Of a stretch of 64,000 nucleotides of DNA, positions 23,799-34,346 are shown piece by piece. The position numbers and the translations under genes are program-made. The DNA is from Bidens hawaiensis. Lineage: Eukaryota; Streptophyta; Magnoliopsida; Asterales; Asteraceae. The notes below the pieces were generated by a model, which worked only from the letters and a program-made list of their open reading frames with translations, was not told the DNA's origin and ran no database searches. How positions within the stretch are numbered: the first letter of the stretch is position 1; each line of letters starts with the position of its first letter. Location of the stretch: positions 310,001 to 374,000 of the forward strand of contig JAIQDT010000304.1 of assembly GCA_021521415.1 (NCBI GenBank). Reading direction: 5' to 3'.

Positions 23799-25283
23799 AA
23801 GATGTTCCTATCGTGTGCGACTACACAGAATTTTTCCCAGAGGATCTTCTGGGGTTGCCACCGGAGCGGGAGATAGAATTCCAAATAGATTTAGTACCGA
23901 GAGCCCAACCCGCTGCGAAAGCACCTTACCGTCTAGCGCCGTCCGAGATGAAAGAATTGATGTCCCAACTGTAAGAACTCATCGACAAGGGTTTCATTAG
24001 ACCAAGTGTTTCCCCGTGGGGCACACCAGTGTTATTCGTGAAGAAGAAAGATGGAAGCATGAGAATGTGCATAGACTACCGCGAGTTGAATAAGCTTACG
24101 ATGAAGAATAGGTATCCTTTGCCAAGGATTGATGATATGTTTGACCAACTGCAAGGTTCAAGTTGGTTCTCACGGATAGATCTCAGATCAGGCTATCATC
24201 TATTGAAAGTGAAAGAGGCAGACATCCCTAAAACAGCATTTCGGACACGGTATGGACACTACGAGTTCCTCGTGATGTCATTCGGTCTAACAAATGTTCC
24301 TGCAGCATTTATGGACATGATGAATAGGGTGTGTCGGCCTATGTTCAATAAAAAGGTAATCGTCTTTATTGATGACATATTGATCTATTCAAAGAGCGAG
24401 ACTGATCATGCCGAGCATCTGAGAGAGGGATTGGAGACTCTGAAGAAAGAGAAATTGTATGCTAAGTTTTCGAAGTGCGCGTTCTGGCTGAGAGAAGTGC
24501 AGTTTCTAGGACACGTGATTAACCTGAAGGGATTACCGTGGACCCAGCTAAGATTGAAGTATTAACTAATTGGAAGACTTCACAGAATCCGACCGATATA
24601 CGAAGCTTCTTAGGGTTAGCTAGCTACTATAGGAGATTCATCGAAGGTTTCTCCAAGATAGCTGCACCGTTGACCGGTATGACCTAAAAGTCGATAGTAT
24701 TCAGTTGGGGTAAGTTTCAAGAAGAAGCTTTTCAGGAGTTAAAGAAGAGACTCACGCAAGCCCCAATCCTTGCTTTACCCGATGGAGACGAGGACTTGGT
24801 TGTTTGTACTGATGCTTCGCATCGTGGGTTAGGTTGTGTGTTGATGCAACGAGGAAATGTGATAGCTTATGCTTCTAGACAGTTGAAAGTCGATGAGAGT
24901 ACTTATCCGACGCATGATTTAGAGCTAGCAACAGTAGTGCATGCCTTAAAGATATGGAGGCATTATCTGTATGATACTAAGTGTACCATCTACACAGATC
25001 ATAAGAGTTTAAAGTACTTCTTCGAGCAGAAAGAATTGAACATGAGGCAGAGAGGTTTGAATTGATAAAGGATTACAACTGCGATATTAAGTACTACCCT
25101 GGAAAAGCTAATGTGGTCGCCGACGCACTAAGCCGTAAGAACGAGGAAGTCCTTGCAACAGTGAAGTCAAACCAGCTTATTATGAATTCAAGCCTTTTCA
25201 AAGAAAACATCAAAGTGCAGTCAGAGGTGCTAGTAGATGAGAAGTTAGTAAAGAAAAAAAGAGTTTACGGCCAACAAGATTAG
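23799..25283 (+). pseudogene. Reverse transcriptase and RNase H of element D, disrupted
   Basis: From 23800 the frame reads through PIVCDYTEFFPEDLLGLPPE to a TAA near 23971. It then continues with [48 protein letters not shown] and the catalytic [11 protein letters not shown] (24029-24565). A frame change follows at about 24540. RNase H is at 24796-25065 ([22 protein letters not shown]) and 25062-25283 ([18 protein letters not shown]), in two different frames. Several breaks, no function expected. Confidence 0.85.
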
Positions 25284-25286
25284 CTA

Positions 25287-26624
25287 ATGGAAAACACTCA
25301 TAGTTTTAAGACTAGGTTTGATCGTATGTGGATCCCACGCCATGGAGATCACAGAGGTCGAATCTTAGATGAAGCTCATAAGTCAAGGTATTCGATTCAT
25401 CCAGGAGCTACGAAGATCTACCAAGATTTGAATAGAGAATACTGGTGGCCAGGAATGAAAAATAATGTAGTAGATTATGTCAGTAAGCGCTTAACTTGTT
25501 TACAAGTCAAAGCCGAACATCAGAAGCCTTATGGAAAAATGCAACCGCTTGAGATTCCTGAGTGGAAATGGGAACACATCACCATGGATTTCATAACTAA
25601 GCTACCTCGTACAGCTAAGCATCATGATACCATCTGGGTGATTGTGGACCGTTTGACCAAGAGTGCTCACTTTCTGCCCATACGAGAGGCTATCTCGTCA
25701 GAAATGTTAGCAAGCTTGTTCATTAAAGAGGTTGTAACCAAGCATGGTGTACCGTTATCAATCGTGTCTGATAGAGATACTCGGTTTACTTCGAGGTTTT
25801 GGAAGAAGTTCCATGAAGCTATGGGAACGAGGTTAAACATCAGCACGCCGAATCATCCTCAAACCGATGGGCAGTCTGAAAGGACGATCCAAACCCTTGA
25901 GGATATGTTGCGTGCTTGTGGTTTAGACTTTGGTGGAAGTTGGGATGATCATCTGCATCTGGCAGATTTCTCCTATAACAACAGTTACCATTCAAGTATT
26001 GGTATGCCATCGTTTGAGATGCTTTATGGTAGACGATGTAGAACCCCGGTGTGTTGGGGTGAAATTGGACAAAAAGAAATGGGAAGCCTGGAAGTTGTTC
26101 AAGAAACGTCTTTAAAGTTCGATCATATTAAGGCTAGAATGAAAGCTGCTCAAGACTAACAGAAGTCTTACGCTGATAAGCGGCGACAACCGATCGAGTT
26201 TAACGTTGGTGACAATGTGATGCTCAAGGTCTCACCTTGGAAGGGGATCATTCGTTTCAGAAATAGAGGAAAATTGAGTCCAAGGTACATTGGACCGTTT
26301 AAGATTTTAGATCGTGTGGGTGAAGTAGCCTATAAGCTGGATTTACCCAATGAGCTAGAAGGAATTCACTCAACCTTCCATGTTTCTCATCTGAGAAAAT
26401 GTATGGCGGATGACACGTCGCACGTGCCATTTATGGACATTGAGGTCAATGAAAAGTTGAACTACATTGAGCAACCGATAAAGATAGTTGACCGTAAGGA
26501 GAAGCAACTTCGTCAGAAGGTTATACTTTTGGTGAAAGTGATATGGAAGCATCGTAAAGGATCGGATGCTACTTGGGAAGCTGAGGATGAGATGCGCAAG
26601 TTTTACCCCAATCTGTTTATATAA
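25287..26624 (+). pseudogene. Integrase and chromodomain of element D, disrupted
   Basis: 25287-26159 has the zinc module ([26 protein letters not shown], with the first Cys of the pair changed to Arg). The core shows [34 protein letters not shown] and [13 protein letters not shown], giving the D,D35E triad. After a TAA at 26157-26159 the same frame continues to 26624 with FRNRGKLSPRYIGPFKIL and the chromodomain-like tail. Loss of a zinc-binding Cys and the stop both argue against activity. Confidence 0.85.
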
Positions 26625-26650
26625 TAGTTAGGTTTCGGGGACAAAACCTC

Positions 26651-26667
26651 TTTAAGGAGGGAAGACT
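26651..26667 (+). other. Polypurine tract of element D
   Basis: TTTAAGGAGGGAAGACT directly before the 3' LTR start at 26668. Confidence 0.75.
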
Positions 26668-27871
26668 TGTAACATCCCAAATTTTGAATAATATTTTATA
26701 TATTATTTCTTATAATGAAAAAGTTACTTGAGTTAGTAAATAAACAATAATAGCGAGGGTAAGATAAGTAGGCTAGATTAAAGGGATTAATCATGGACTA
26801 GAAAGGAAAGATAGGCCTTAGGTCCATGGGCTTAAGGGAGTATAAATACCCCTTAAACCCTAAATCTTTCCATTTCCATCTATCTTATCCATCTTATTCT
26901 CTCTCTACACCTAAAACACACACCCAACCTTTCCTTTTTCGGCCGTAAGATAGAGAGTGAGATCCATGGTCAAGCAAGTCAAGATCCTTGAACTATCCTC
27001 GATATTCAAGCTAACTACAAGATCCAAGTTCATAATCAAGCCTATCCGTAACATAGAAACATCAAAAAGGTATGTTCCTTACGTAAAGGTTACGTTTTTG
27101 TAAACAGTTTGCAATGAAACTTGACCCTAGAGTAGATCGGGTCTAGATGCTTCATTAAAATGCAAACTTGATGATTAAAACGAACTTAATGAATATATGG
27201 TTATATACGGCTCATGAATATGTGAAATGTATGCCTTACGTGAATATGTGAAAAGTATAAAATGATTACTTGTCAGTACGTGAACGATCTTCGGATGCAC
27301 GTTTTGTCAAGTTGTAATGTTATGTGAAATGATAATATGATATGTACGATATATGAATGAATGTAAATGAGGTATGGTTGGATGGTAACAAGGAGGGACC
27401 GAGCCCTAATAATACTCGAGGAAGGAGGGACCGAGCCCTAATGATACTCGAGGAAAGTAGGGCGTAATGCTCTTTTTAACGTAAGAAATGAAGGTAAGTA
27501 AGAATGAAATAAAGATATAAAAGTATGAATGAAAGTATGTATGTATAGATGTATTGCATGTTGTATGATTAACTAGAACTCACTCAGCGTAGCTGACTTT
27601 TAATATGCACGCAGGTGAGTAGGATGAGACAGCTGGCTTGAAGGGGGATACATGGCAGATGAATAAAAAAGTTGGCATCTGAAGATTTAATTGTTAATGT
27701 TTGAACTAAAAGCCATGTTTAAAGCTATGTTTAAAGACAAGTTATGAATGTTTGTAATGACTGTTGATGGTTTATGTTATTCCGCGAAGTTTTAACTAAC
27801 TCTAATATTTAGAACTGCGTTTATGAGTAAATACAACGTCCAAAGTAGGGCACCGGTAATGGGGCCTTACA
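26668..27871 (+). repeat. 3' LTR of element D (1204 bp, internally deleted)
   Basis: Same ends as the 5' LTR, but about 770 bp are missing after GGCTCATGAAT and only two of five minisatellite units remain. The TATA box is at 26841-26848. Outside the deletion the two LTRs match closely. Confidence 0.92.
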
Positions 27872-27876
27872 GATTC
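27872..27876 (+). repeat. Right target-site duplication of element D (GATTC)
   Basis: Matches 10284-10288. Element A resumes here. Confidence 0.95.
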
Positions 27877-27917
27877 TGTTAAGGGGTTCCCGTCGGCCCC
27901 TGGGGAAATTGACTCAT
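27877..27917 (-). pseudogene. First codons of the element A gag
   Basis: ATG at 27917-27915 starts MSQFPQGPTGTP and then meets a TAA in the original frame. A one-base shift would join it to the gag frame at 10283 (TESPEGFASSVFV). The rest of gag is on the far side of element D. Confidence 0.6.
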
Positions 27918-27956
27918 ATCGTATAAGGAAACAAAGAATTATTATTGTTCTAAAAA

Positions 27957-27974
27957 AAGCAAGGATGATGACAA
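27957..27974 (-). other. Primer-binding-site position of element A
   Basis: On the minus strand TTGTCATCATCCTTGC follows the LTR directly. Element C has TTGGCGTCATCCGTGC at the same place, so both probably descend from one tRNA-primed site. Identity of the tRNA is not certain. Confidence 0.5.
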
Positions 27975-28117
27975 TGAAGAAACACAGATCTACTCCCCTT
28001 AACGGGTCCTAGATCTGATGGATTCACAGGGTAGAATACGGATAACAACCAATATGATATGAGCCCAACTTCCCGAAGTCCAGTGACGTAAACCTACAAA
28101 ACCAACACCGTGAGCTC

Positions 28118-28154
28118 GTTACGGGAAGGACAAGAGGGTGGGTCTTCCCGTAAC
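28118..28154 (-). other. Conserved stem-loop in the element A LTR
   Basis: GTTACGGGAAG (28118-28128) pairs perfectly with CTTCCCGTAAC (28144-28154) around a 15-base loop. It sits about 110-145 bp downstream of the TATA box, so it would be in the transcript. Equivalent hairpins occur in elements B and C. Confidence 0.7.
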
Positions 28155-28260
28155 CACCCTCCGGCGTGAGAATAAGTACAGTTCTGAAGGAGATAAAGTA
28201 CTTAAGTATATAGAGAGAGTACAGTGGGAGTGAATGAATACCTCATGAAGATTGAGAGGG

Positions 28261-28268
28261 TATTTATA
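28261..28268 (-). promoter_or_regulatory. TATA box of the element A 5' LTR
   Basis: TATAAATA on the minus strand, followed by CCCTCTC. Same context in elements B and C. Confidence 0.6.
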
Positions 28269-28776
28269 GCCGAAAGATGTGGGAAGGTGATTGGGCCAAC
28301 TGTCATTTTCAGAAGATGCTCTCGTAACCACCTGGACACGTGTCCTCAAATGATAGGTTCAGTTATACGTCGCATGTGCATGTATAACAACTTGGACACG
28401 CGTTCTTGTGCGATAGGGTTATAGATATCCCTGGCCATGTGCATGGTTATAACGGCCTTGCCAGGTGTCCTTTATTCATTGGCTGAGAGATTACGTATTG
28501 CCCAAGAAAGCATCTTGGTAAATCATCTAGAAAGTAATTAGTTAATTACAGCTGTCATGAGGCATCACCTCCTGGTCGTTAAGGTGGACGAATGCTTTGT
28601 CCTACGGATGACTTCTGAGGGCGCCAGGATGCTTCCGCATAAATCGTACGTGTGTTCCTTCCTTAGACGGTTATGCGGGTGATTCATATGTTCTGCGGGT
28701 GTCTTACGAGGAGGAATCTTCTGACCCGCAGGAGGTTCTTAAGGGTATTTGGGTCTTTTCGGTACCCTACCTCTAT

Positions 28777-28941
28777 AGGTTCGTTAAGTACTAACTCTAA
28801 TGGAAGTAATAATTGACCAAGATTGGTTTTCTTCTTTCTCATGTTTTTCCTTTAAATAACTTTGTTATTTTAGCAACTAAATGTATGCCTCAAAATTAGT
28901 GGTCTTCTTTCCTTTCTTTTTTGATACTTTATTTTATAAAA
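28777..28941. other. Short unassigned stretch between elements A and B
   Basis: 165 bp of AT-rich DNA with no recognisable feature. It may be a remnant of the site in which A or B landed. Confidence 0.4.
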
Positions 28942-29459
28942 GGGGTCGTACTACTGACATACATAAAGAATGTCCAAACACCAATCTATTATGTCAGTAG
29001 TACTCAATGCTCAAAAAGCTGGTTCTGGAATTGGTCTATGCTGGCGCGACTCCGCAGGTATTTCCAAGGTCATCCCATAATATGGTATAAACTCAAGAAT
29101 GTACTAAGAAAACCAGAATTTTCTGGGAGATTGGCAAAATAGGCCATCGAATTGGGTGAGCACGCGATTGAGTACAAACCCATACCAGCAATCAAAAGGC
29201 AAGTGCTGGCGGACTTCGTCATAGAAGTTCCGCAGCATAAAGAAAAAGAATTCTTATTTGAACAACAGCCCCAAGTACCTCCGGAACAAGGATAAGTCTG
29301 GTAATTGTTCACGGATGGAGCATCCAGTAGTGAGGGATCTGGCGTAGGCCTCAGGCTAGTCAATCCCGAAGGTCATGAGTTTACTTACGCCATCAAGTTA
29401 GACTTCAAGATTCCTAACAATGAGGCGGAATATGAAGCTTGTCACAAGCGAAGGACTTG
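28942..29459 (+). pseudogene. RNase H remnant of element B
   Basis: The connection segment (NVQTPIYYVS, RLRRYFQGHPI, KPEFSGRLAK) and RNase H start (LFTDGASSSEGSG, DFKIPNNEAEYEA) are visible across several stops, for example TAG after GRLAK and TAA/TAG around 29295-29302. Then a short deletion joins EYEA to CHKRRT near 29439. RNase H resumes at 29439-29620 with HIKRSGNKSADALSKLAS. Confidence 0.75.
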
Positions 29460-30858
29460 ATCCTCCAATTCTCTTCATGCAAAGTTATTCATATAAAGAG
29501 AAGTGGGAACAAGTCAGCGGACGCCCTTAGCAAATTGGCTTCAACAAACTTCGAGCACTTTGCTAAGGACGTTCGTGTTGAAGTCTTGGATAGCCCATCC
29601 ATCCCGCAGAATCAAGTCCTAGTAATCCAGACTGGCATAGAATCCTGGATGACACCAATCATGGCCTACTTGTCATCAGGAGTTCTGCCAGAAAAAAAGG
29701 TCACGGCTCGAAAGGTAAGGCACAAAGCTTTGAACTACCAAATGCAAGATGACGTCTTGTATAGACAATCCTTCCTCGGCCCACTCCTGAGATGTGTGGA
29801 CGTCGAGGATGCGAACTACATGATTAGAGAAGTTCATGAAGGCATTTGCGGCCTTCACGCGGGCCCAAGAATGGTCATAGCAAAGCTTATGAATGCTGGA
29901 TATTACTGGTCGGGGATGCATTTAGATGTTGTACAGGAAGTCAAGAAATGTGATTCTTGTCAGCGTCATGCTCCCAACACATTGCGACCGAAGAATGAAC
30001 TTGTTCCAGTTACTTCTGCTTAGCCGTTCAAAAAATGGGCTATTGACATCATGGGACCTTTCCCTGAAGCCCCGGGACGTGTCAAATTTCTAATCGTGGC
30101 CATTGATTACTTCACCAAGTGGGTGGAAGCCAAACCAATCGCATCCATTACGGCATCAAGTGTCAAGAAATTCCTTTGGTCATTCATAATTTGCCGCTTT
30201 GGTCTTCCACTGGAACTTGTAAGTGACAATGGGACTCAATTTGCGGATAGCGGGTTACAAGAATGGTTAAAGGAACTTCATGTTACTCAGATTTCCGCAT
30301 CTGTAGCTCATCAGGTCGAACGAACCAACCGGACAATCAAAAAGGGGATTAAAGCAAGGTTAGGTACTAAACGAACAGACTGGGTCGACGAATTGCCCCA
30401 TGTACTCTGGGCCTTTTCGCACCCAGAAGAATTCAAGAAATTCTAAAATGTCGTTCAGTTTAACCTATGGCGCCGAAGCTATGATCTCGGCTGAGATCGG
30501 GGTTCCATCCGCACGTACTTTGATAATCGATGATAACGACAAAGAGTTGCGGATGAACCTCAACCTCCTTGAAGAAAGGAGGGAATTGGCATCGATCCGC
30601 GAACACAACTATAAACGCCAACTGCAGAAATATTATGACTCGCGGGGTCCAAAACTGCACATTTGATGCGGGAGACTTTGTCTTCCACAGTAACGAAGCT
30701 TCCAGCCAAGAGCCCCCGGGCAAGTTGGCTCCAACTTTGGAAGGCCCTTACATGGTTAAACAAGTGTTATCCAAGGGTGCTTACAAGTTAGAGAAGTTAG
30801 ACGGGACTGAGGTCCCTAGAATATTGAGTGTGGCACAGTTAAAGAAGTGTTACATCTA
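29439..30858 (+). pseudogene. End of RNase H and integrase of element B
   Basis: 29439-30023 covers the RNase H end, a linker and the zinc module (HEGICGLHAGPR, CDSCQRHAP). The Trp codon after SA is replaced by TAG at 30021-30023. The core continues at 30051 with MGPFPEAPGRVKFLIVAID and ELVSDNGTQFADSG. The third catalytic block reads SVAHQVERTNR. Compared with HPQANGQVERTNR in element A, five residues (15 bases) are lost just before the catalytic Glu. A frame change at about 30420-30446 precedes the C-terminal part, which ends LSVAQLKKCYI at 30858. Confidence 0.83.
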
Positions 30859-31221
30859 AAAACATATGTTATTTACTTTTTATTTTTGGCATGCGTGCCT
30901 AATAGATTTGCAAAGGACATGTAATTTCTTGTAACTTCGTTCGGCTTATGCCTTTTTTTATAAAAGTCTATTAATCTCACTTTCTAGTTTTATGAAAAAT
31001 ACATGTTCTGGTCCGCGTTCCAGATGGGATTCATATGCTCGAATACCAGGAATGATGTAATTCTTTATTAACAAATAAGAAGATCCTACAAGCACTTATA
31101 TTATGAAGAATAAGACAAAGTGTATCGGATGAAACAAACTTCTTATAAATGTACAAATGGGATTACAAAAGGATGATAATTACAAGGAAGATAGAATTAT
31201 GCGAGCTACAAAAATATAAAA
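30859..31221. other. Tail-to-tail spacer of element B
   Basis: AT-rich, non-coding, between the ends of integrase and antisense ORF 2. Same arrangement as 4456-4784 in element A. Confidence 0.45.
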
Positions 31222-33906
31222 TTACAATGCTGCATCTTCTCCTTCCTCGTCCTCTTGATCGTCGTTGGTAGTTGCAAGGAGTTCCTTCAACTGTTCAACC
31301 CCGTCTTCCTTGTCCGCAAGTTCGACAATTTGACTTTCAATAGTGAACTTCAAATTGTCAAAAGTCTTCATTTTCTCATCGAGGATCTTAGCAGTATCCT
31401 GGCCGTGCAAGACGTATTCCTCAAGAAGTCTATTTTCTTCAGCAAATTTGAAACCTTCCCGGAAACTCATCTGGCGACCAGCCTGAGAAGACGCGATCAA
31501 AAGTGTTGTGAGACAGTTGGCAAGCTCATCGCCCTCCCGGATGTGGGCAATAACCTGTTAAAACAACAAAAATGAACAACTGTTTTGGATACCTTGAACA
31601 GAATTTACAAAGGAGTAAAAATTACCTGTGCAATAACCATTTTTAGTTCGCCTTAGATCGGACAAGCTCCATCTTGTGCTCAGCACATTCCAAGGCTTGC
31701 TCCCTGTTCTTGGCAGCAAGAGTGGTAAGACGTTCGCCCTTGGCTGCTAATTCAGCCTTCAGAGTTTTTATCAGCTCGTCACACTCATCCAGTTGTTGTC
31801 GGAAAGCAATTTTGGCTTCCTCATCAATAGACCGACGAGCTTTCTCCGCCTCCAGCATCGTCTTGGCATCCGCCAACTGTCGTTTGGCATTATCAGCAGC
31901 CAGGCGGTTGTGTTTGGCTTCTTTCATAGCCTCAGCAACTTCTTTCTCTGTCTGGGCTATCCTAATCTCCAACTCCTCCCATTCCTCATTCATGCCTAGC
32001 CAGTCCCGGCATAATTCTTGAGTGGTGGAGATAGTGTTGGCTAGGCAATAGGAATAGGAGTTCAGTAACTCTTGGCGCGGACGTTCGCGCTGACGTTCCC
32101 TCTCCGCAGGAGGAAGACCTCCCTGCAGATATTCCAAGCAAACATCCGTGTCAGAAAAAGTTGAATTCTGGCGTAAAGACCAAAGCGGACGATGCATTGA
32201 AGAATTTTCCCCCTGCTGGGACGAGGACGCTTTCGGGCCACAACCGAAGGCGCTTACCCCTCCTTGGTCCCTAAAACAATAGGAAGCTTAGAGAGGTGAA
32301 AAAACGACGGGGTCTTTAGAGTTACCGTCTTTCTTACCCCAAAGAGGAGGGGTATCCGCAATAACAACTGGATCATGTACATCTGTCGGCGGAGACGTTG
32401 GCGGTGTAGTAGGCGGTGTGGACCCTCTTGGACCTGAAAAGTCCTTAGAAGATTTCTCCAGAAAATCTGCAAAACAATACGCCTGTATCAATAACGTACC
32501 TCACAAAAGTATAAGTAATTTTCAAAGTTTAAAAAGATATTGAAATTACCTGAAGAAATGTTTGCGGATGCAAGTTGTTGAAGACGAGCTGCCAGCTTCG
32601 TCTTCTTGGGTTTCTGGGCAATGACAGCTTGGTGGATTAAACCTTCCGTTTACCGGACACCTTGGAGGCACCCGCATCAACGGCGGGATGATCGTCTTCG
32701 GCGACGACATCGTCAGTAGCTCGATGTTCATCTCCGGTGGTGACATCCGCACCTTCGTCATCCGCCACCTTTCTGGTGGTAAGGTTCTGGTTCCGCTTGC
32801 AGGTCAAACCTACAGTCGAATATAGAGTTTTCAAAGGGTCAATAGCATCAGCTAACTTTTCTTCTTCACGGGATGATGACTCCTCGCTAGACGAAAGAAG
32901 TACTATCACCCCGCTAGAAGTAGCAACAGTAATGGGACGAGGTTTCAAAATTCCCTCACCTTTAGCAGCGAACTCCTCACCTTTGGCAAACATCACCTCG
33001 GAAACCACGGTTTCCAGGCGGAGAGTGGCGGAGAACAAAAATTGCTGCGGATGCGCTCAAGAATGGGCGCGTCCTTTGGATCAATTTGACGGCGCACCAT
33101 TAGACCTTCTTCATGGTCCAAGAGTGTACTAAAGATGGAACCCTCACCTACACGAAAAGTAAATAAAACAATCAGAATCTAGGCGAAAATCCTAGAAAAG
33201 AAAGGGTAAACTTACTCTTATTGTGTTTCTCGTAATATGGCTCCAAATAAGGAAAAGGCCATAAACGGCTCATCTTGGCAGCCACCAGTGCTCCCTCGTG
33301 TATAGCATGCATGGGGGTGGGCGTTTGGGTTAAAGTTTGAAACCACGGGAGAATCACTTTTATGGTACCGTGGACCACAAGCAGCCCCTCCTCCGGTTTA
33401 CGATAAGTCATCTCGAATGGAACGACGTCTTCCCGGATCCAAAAGAACTTGGGCTTCCACTCGTGGAGACTCTGGTACCACTCGGTCCCAATAACATTTT
33501 TCCCTGTGGTAGCCCAACTATACCACCCACCACGGGTGGTAATCTTGTAGAAGACGGCGAATCGACTGATAGTAGGCTCCCTGTCGCGAGCCTGATAGCA
33601 TAATTTGAAATGTCGAATCCTCAACATCCCAAGAGAATGGACCTGCGATAAATGGATCCCATAGGCCGTCAAAACGGCCTTGATAAACTTCGTTATAGGA
33701 AGCCTGAAGTTCTCGGTGGTGAAGTGGTCTGCGTACATGGCCATCTTCTTCGCCGTCGGGTTAGTGGCAATCGACTCGTCCGCCGGATACTCGGGATCCC
33801 AGTCAGGCACCAGGCCATAGACGTTGACGATATCTTGATAATCCCTCTCCTTCCAAAGGAGAACGACGTTGTCTATTGAAGCGTCACTCTTCTTCTCTTT
33901 ACCCAT
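31222..33906 (-). CDS. Antisense ORF 2 of element B: Transposase_28-type protein with coiled coil, four exons
   Basis: Predicted exons (minus strand): 33906-33216, 33147-32550, 32466-31626 and 31554-31222, all with GT-AG borders. Exon 1 carries the Transposase_28-like domain (MAMYADHFTTENFRLPITKF, GMLRIRHFKLCYQARD, RGGWYSWATTG, then PMHAIHEGALVAAKMSRLWP). Exon 2 is Ser/Glu-rich with a basic patch. Exon 3 has a Pro/Thr-rich stretch (GSTPPTTPPTSPPTDVHDPV) and a coiled coil (EELEIRIAQTEKEVAEAMKE). Exon 4 is acidic with GRQMSFREGFKFAEENRLLE. A frame change near 32640, and probably one near 31640-31650, damages it, so it may not be functional. It has its own TATA box (34018-34025). Function in the retrotransposon cycle is not known. 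Confidence 0.78.
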
Positions 33907-34017
33907 TTGAAATCAAAAGAAGAATTTGAAGATATGAGTAATTGGAAGTATCAGATCTAGAACTGGAGAAGAAAGGAGGAATTAGAGTATAGGAATGAAC
34001 GAAAGGGGGAAACGACC

Positions 34018-34025
34018 TATTTATA
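34018..34025 (-). promoter_or_regulatory. TATA box of antisense ORF 2, element B
   Basis: TATAAATA on the minus strand, about 112 bp before the ATG at 33906. CTCTCTCC and TGACGTGTCACC lie upstream (34058-34100). Confidence 0.6.
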
Positions 34026-34346
34026 CACATCGCAGTTAATGCGATGGATGGGATGCCAGTGGAGAGAGAAAAATATAACCCAATCAGCAGGTGACACGTC
34101 AGCCGGGAAAGATGAAAAAACACAACAGGCTGTAGAAAGACATCAAATATGTTTTATCAACTGTCCTGCAATATTTCTCTTCCCGCCACGTCATCATTTT
34201 TCTCCCACTTGCAAAGTTCAAAAATATCCCAATAATATCACAAGCATACAATAATATAAGATTCACAAGAGGACAAAAATTTTCTTTTCATTCATGATTA
34301 AAGAATAATTACAAAACATGAAAGAAATTACAAGTTCTATTCTATC

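Larger units (their letters stand above)
10289..27871 (+). mobile_element. Element D: Tekay/Del-type chromovirus (Ty3/gypsy), old, interrupted by element E
   Basis: 5' LTR 10289-12363, initiator-Met tRNA PBS, gag and pol pseudogenes on the plus strand (21988-26624), PPT, 3' LTR 26668-27871, GATTC on both sides. The pol order is PR-RT-RH-INT followed by a degenerate chromodomain (KVIWKHRKGSDATWEAEDEM), which places it among chromoviruses. Element E sits inside it from 12414 to 21652. Without E, D would be about 8.3 kb. LTRs differ strongly in length because the 3' LTR carries a large internal deletion. Confidence 0.92.
853..28776 (-). mobile_element. Element A: Tat-lineage Ty3/gypsy LTR retrotransposon, interrupted by elements D and E
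   Basis: Order read on the minus strand: 5' LTR (28776-27975), PBS-like site, gag start (27917), gag/PR/RT/RH/INT to 4785, then two plus-strand antisense genes. The core is interrupted between 10283 and 27877 by element D. The gag-to-integrase order, the RT style (AFRTD, MPFGLKNAGATYQRLMD, VYMDDLVI) and antisense genes between integrase and 3' LTR are known traits of the Tat clade (Grande, RIRE2, Retand and relatives). All coding parts carry stops or frameshifts, so the copy is dead. The 3' LTR is missing because the copy is cut at 852 by another insertion. Confidence 0.85.
27975..28776 (-). repeat. 5' LTR of element A
   Basis: On the minus strand it runs from TATAGAGGTAGG (28776) to GTGTTTCTTCA (27975). 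Similar to the LTR of element B (37744-38524) in inverted orientation and, more weakly, to that of element C. TATA box TATAAATA on the minus strand (28261-28268). An 11-bp perfect stem-loop lies at 28118-28128/28144-28154. It starts TA rather than the canonical TG, and B's LTR does the same. Confidence 0.85.
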
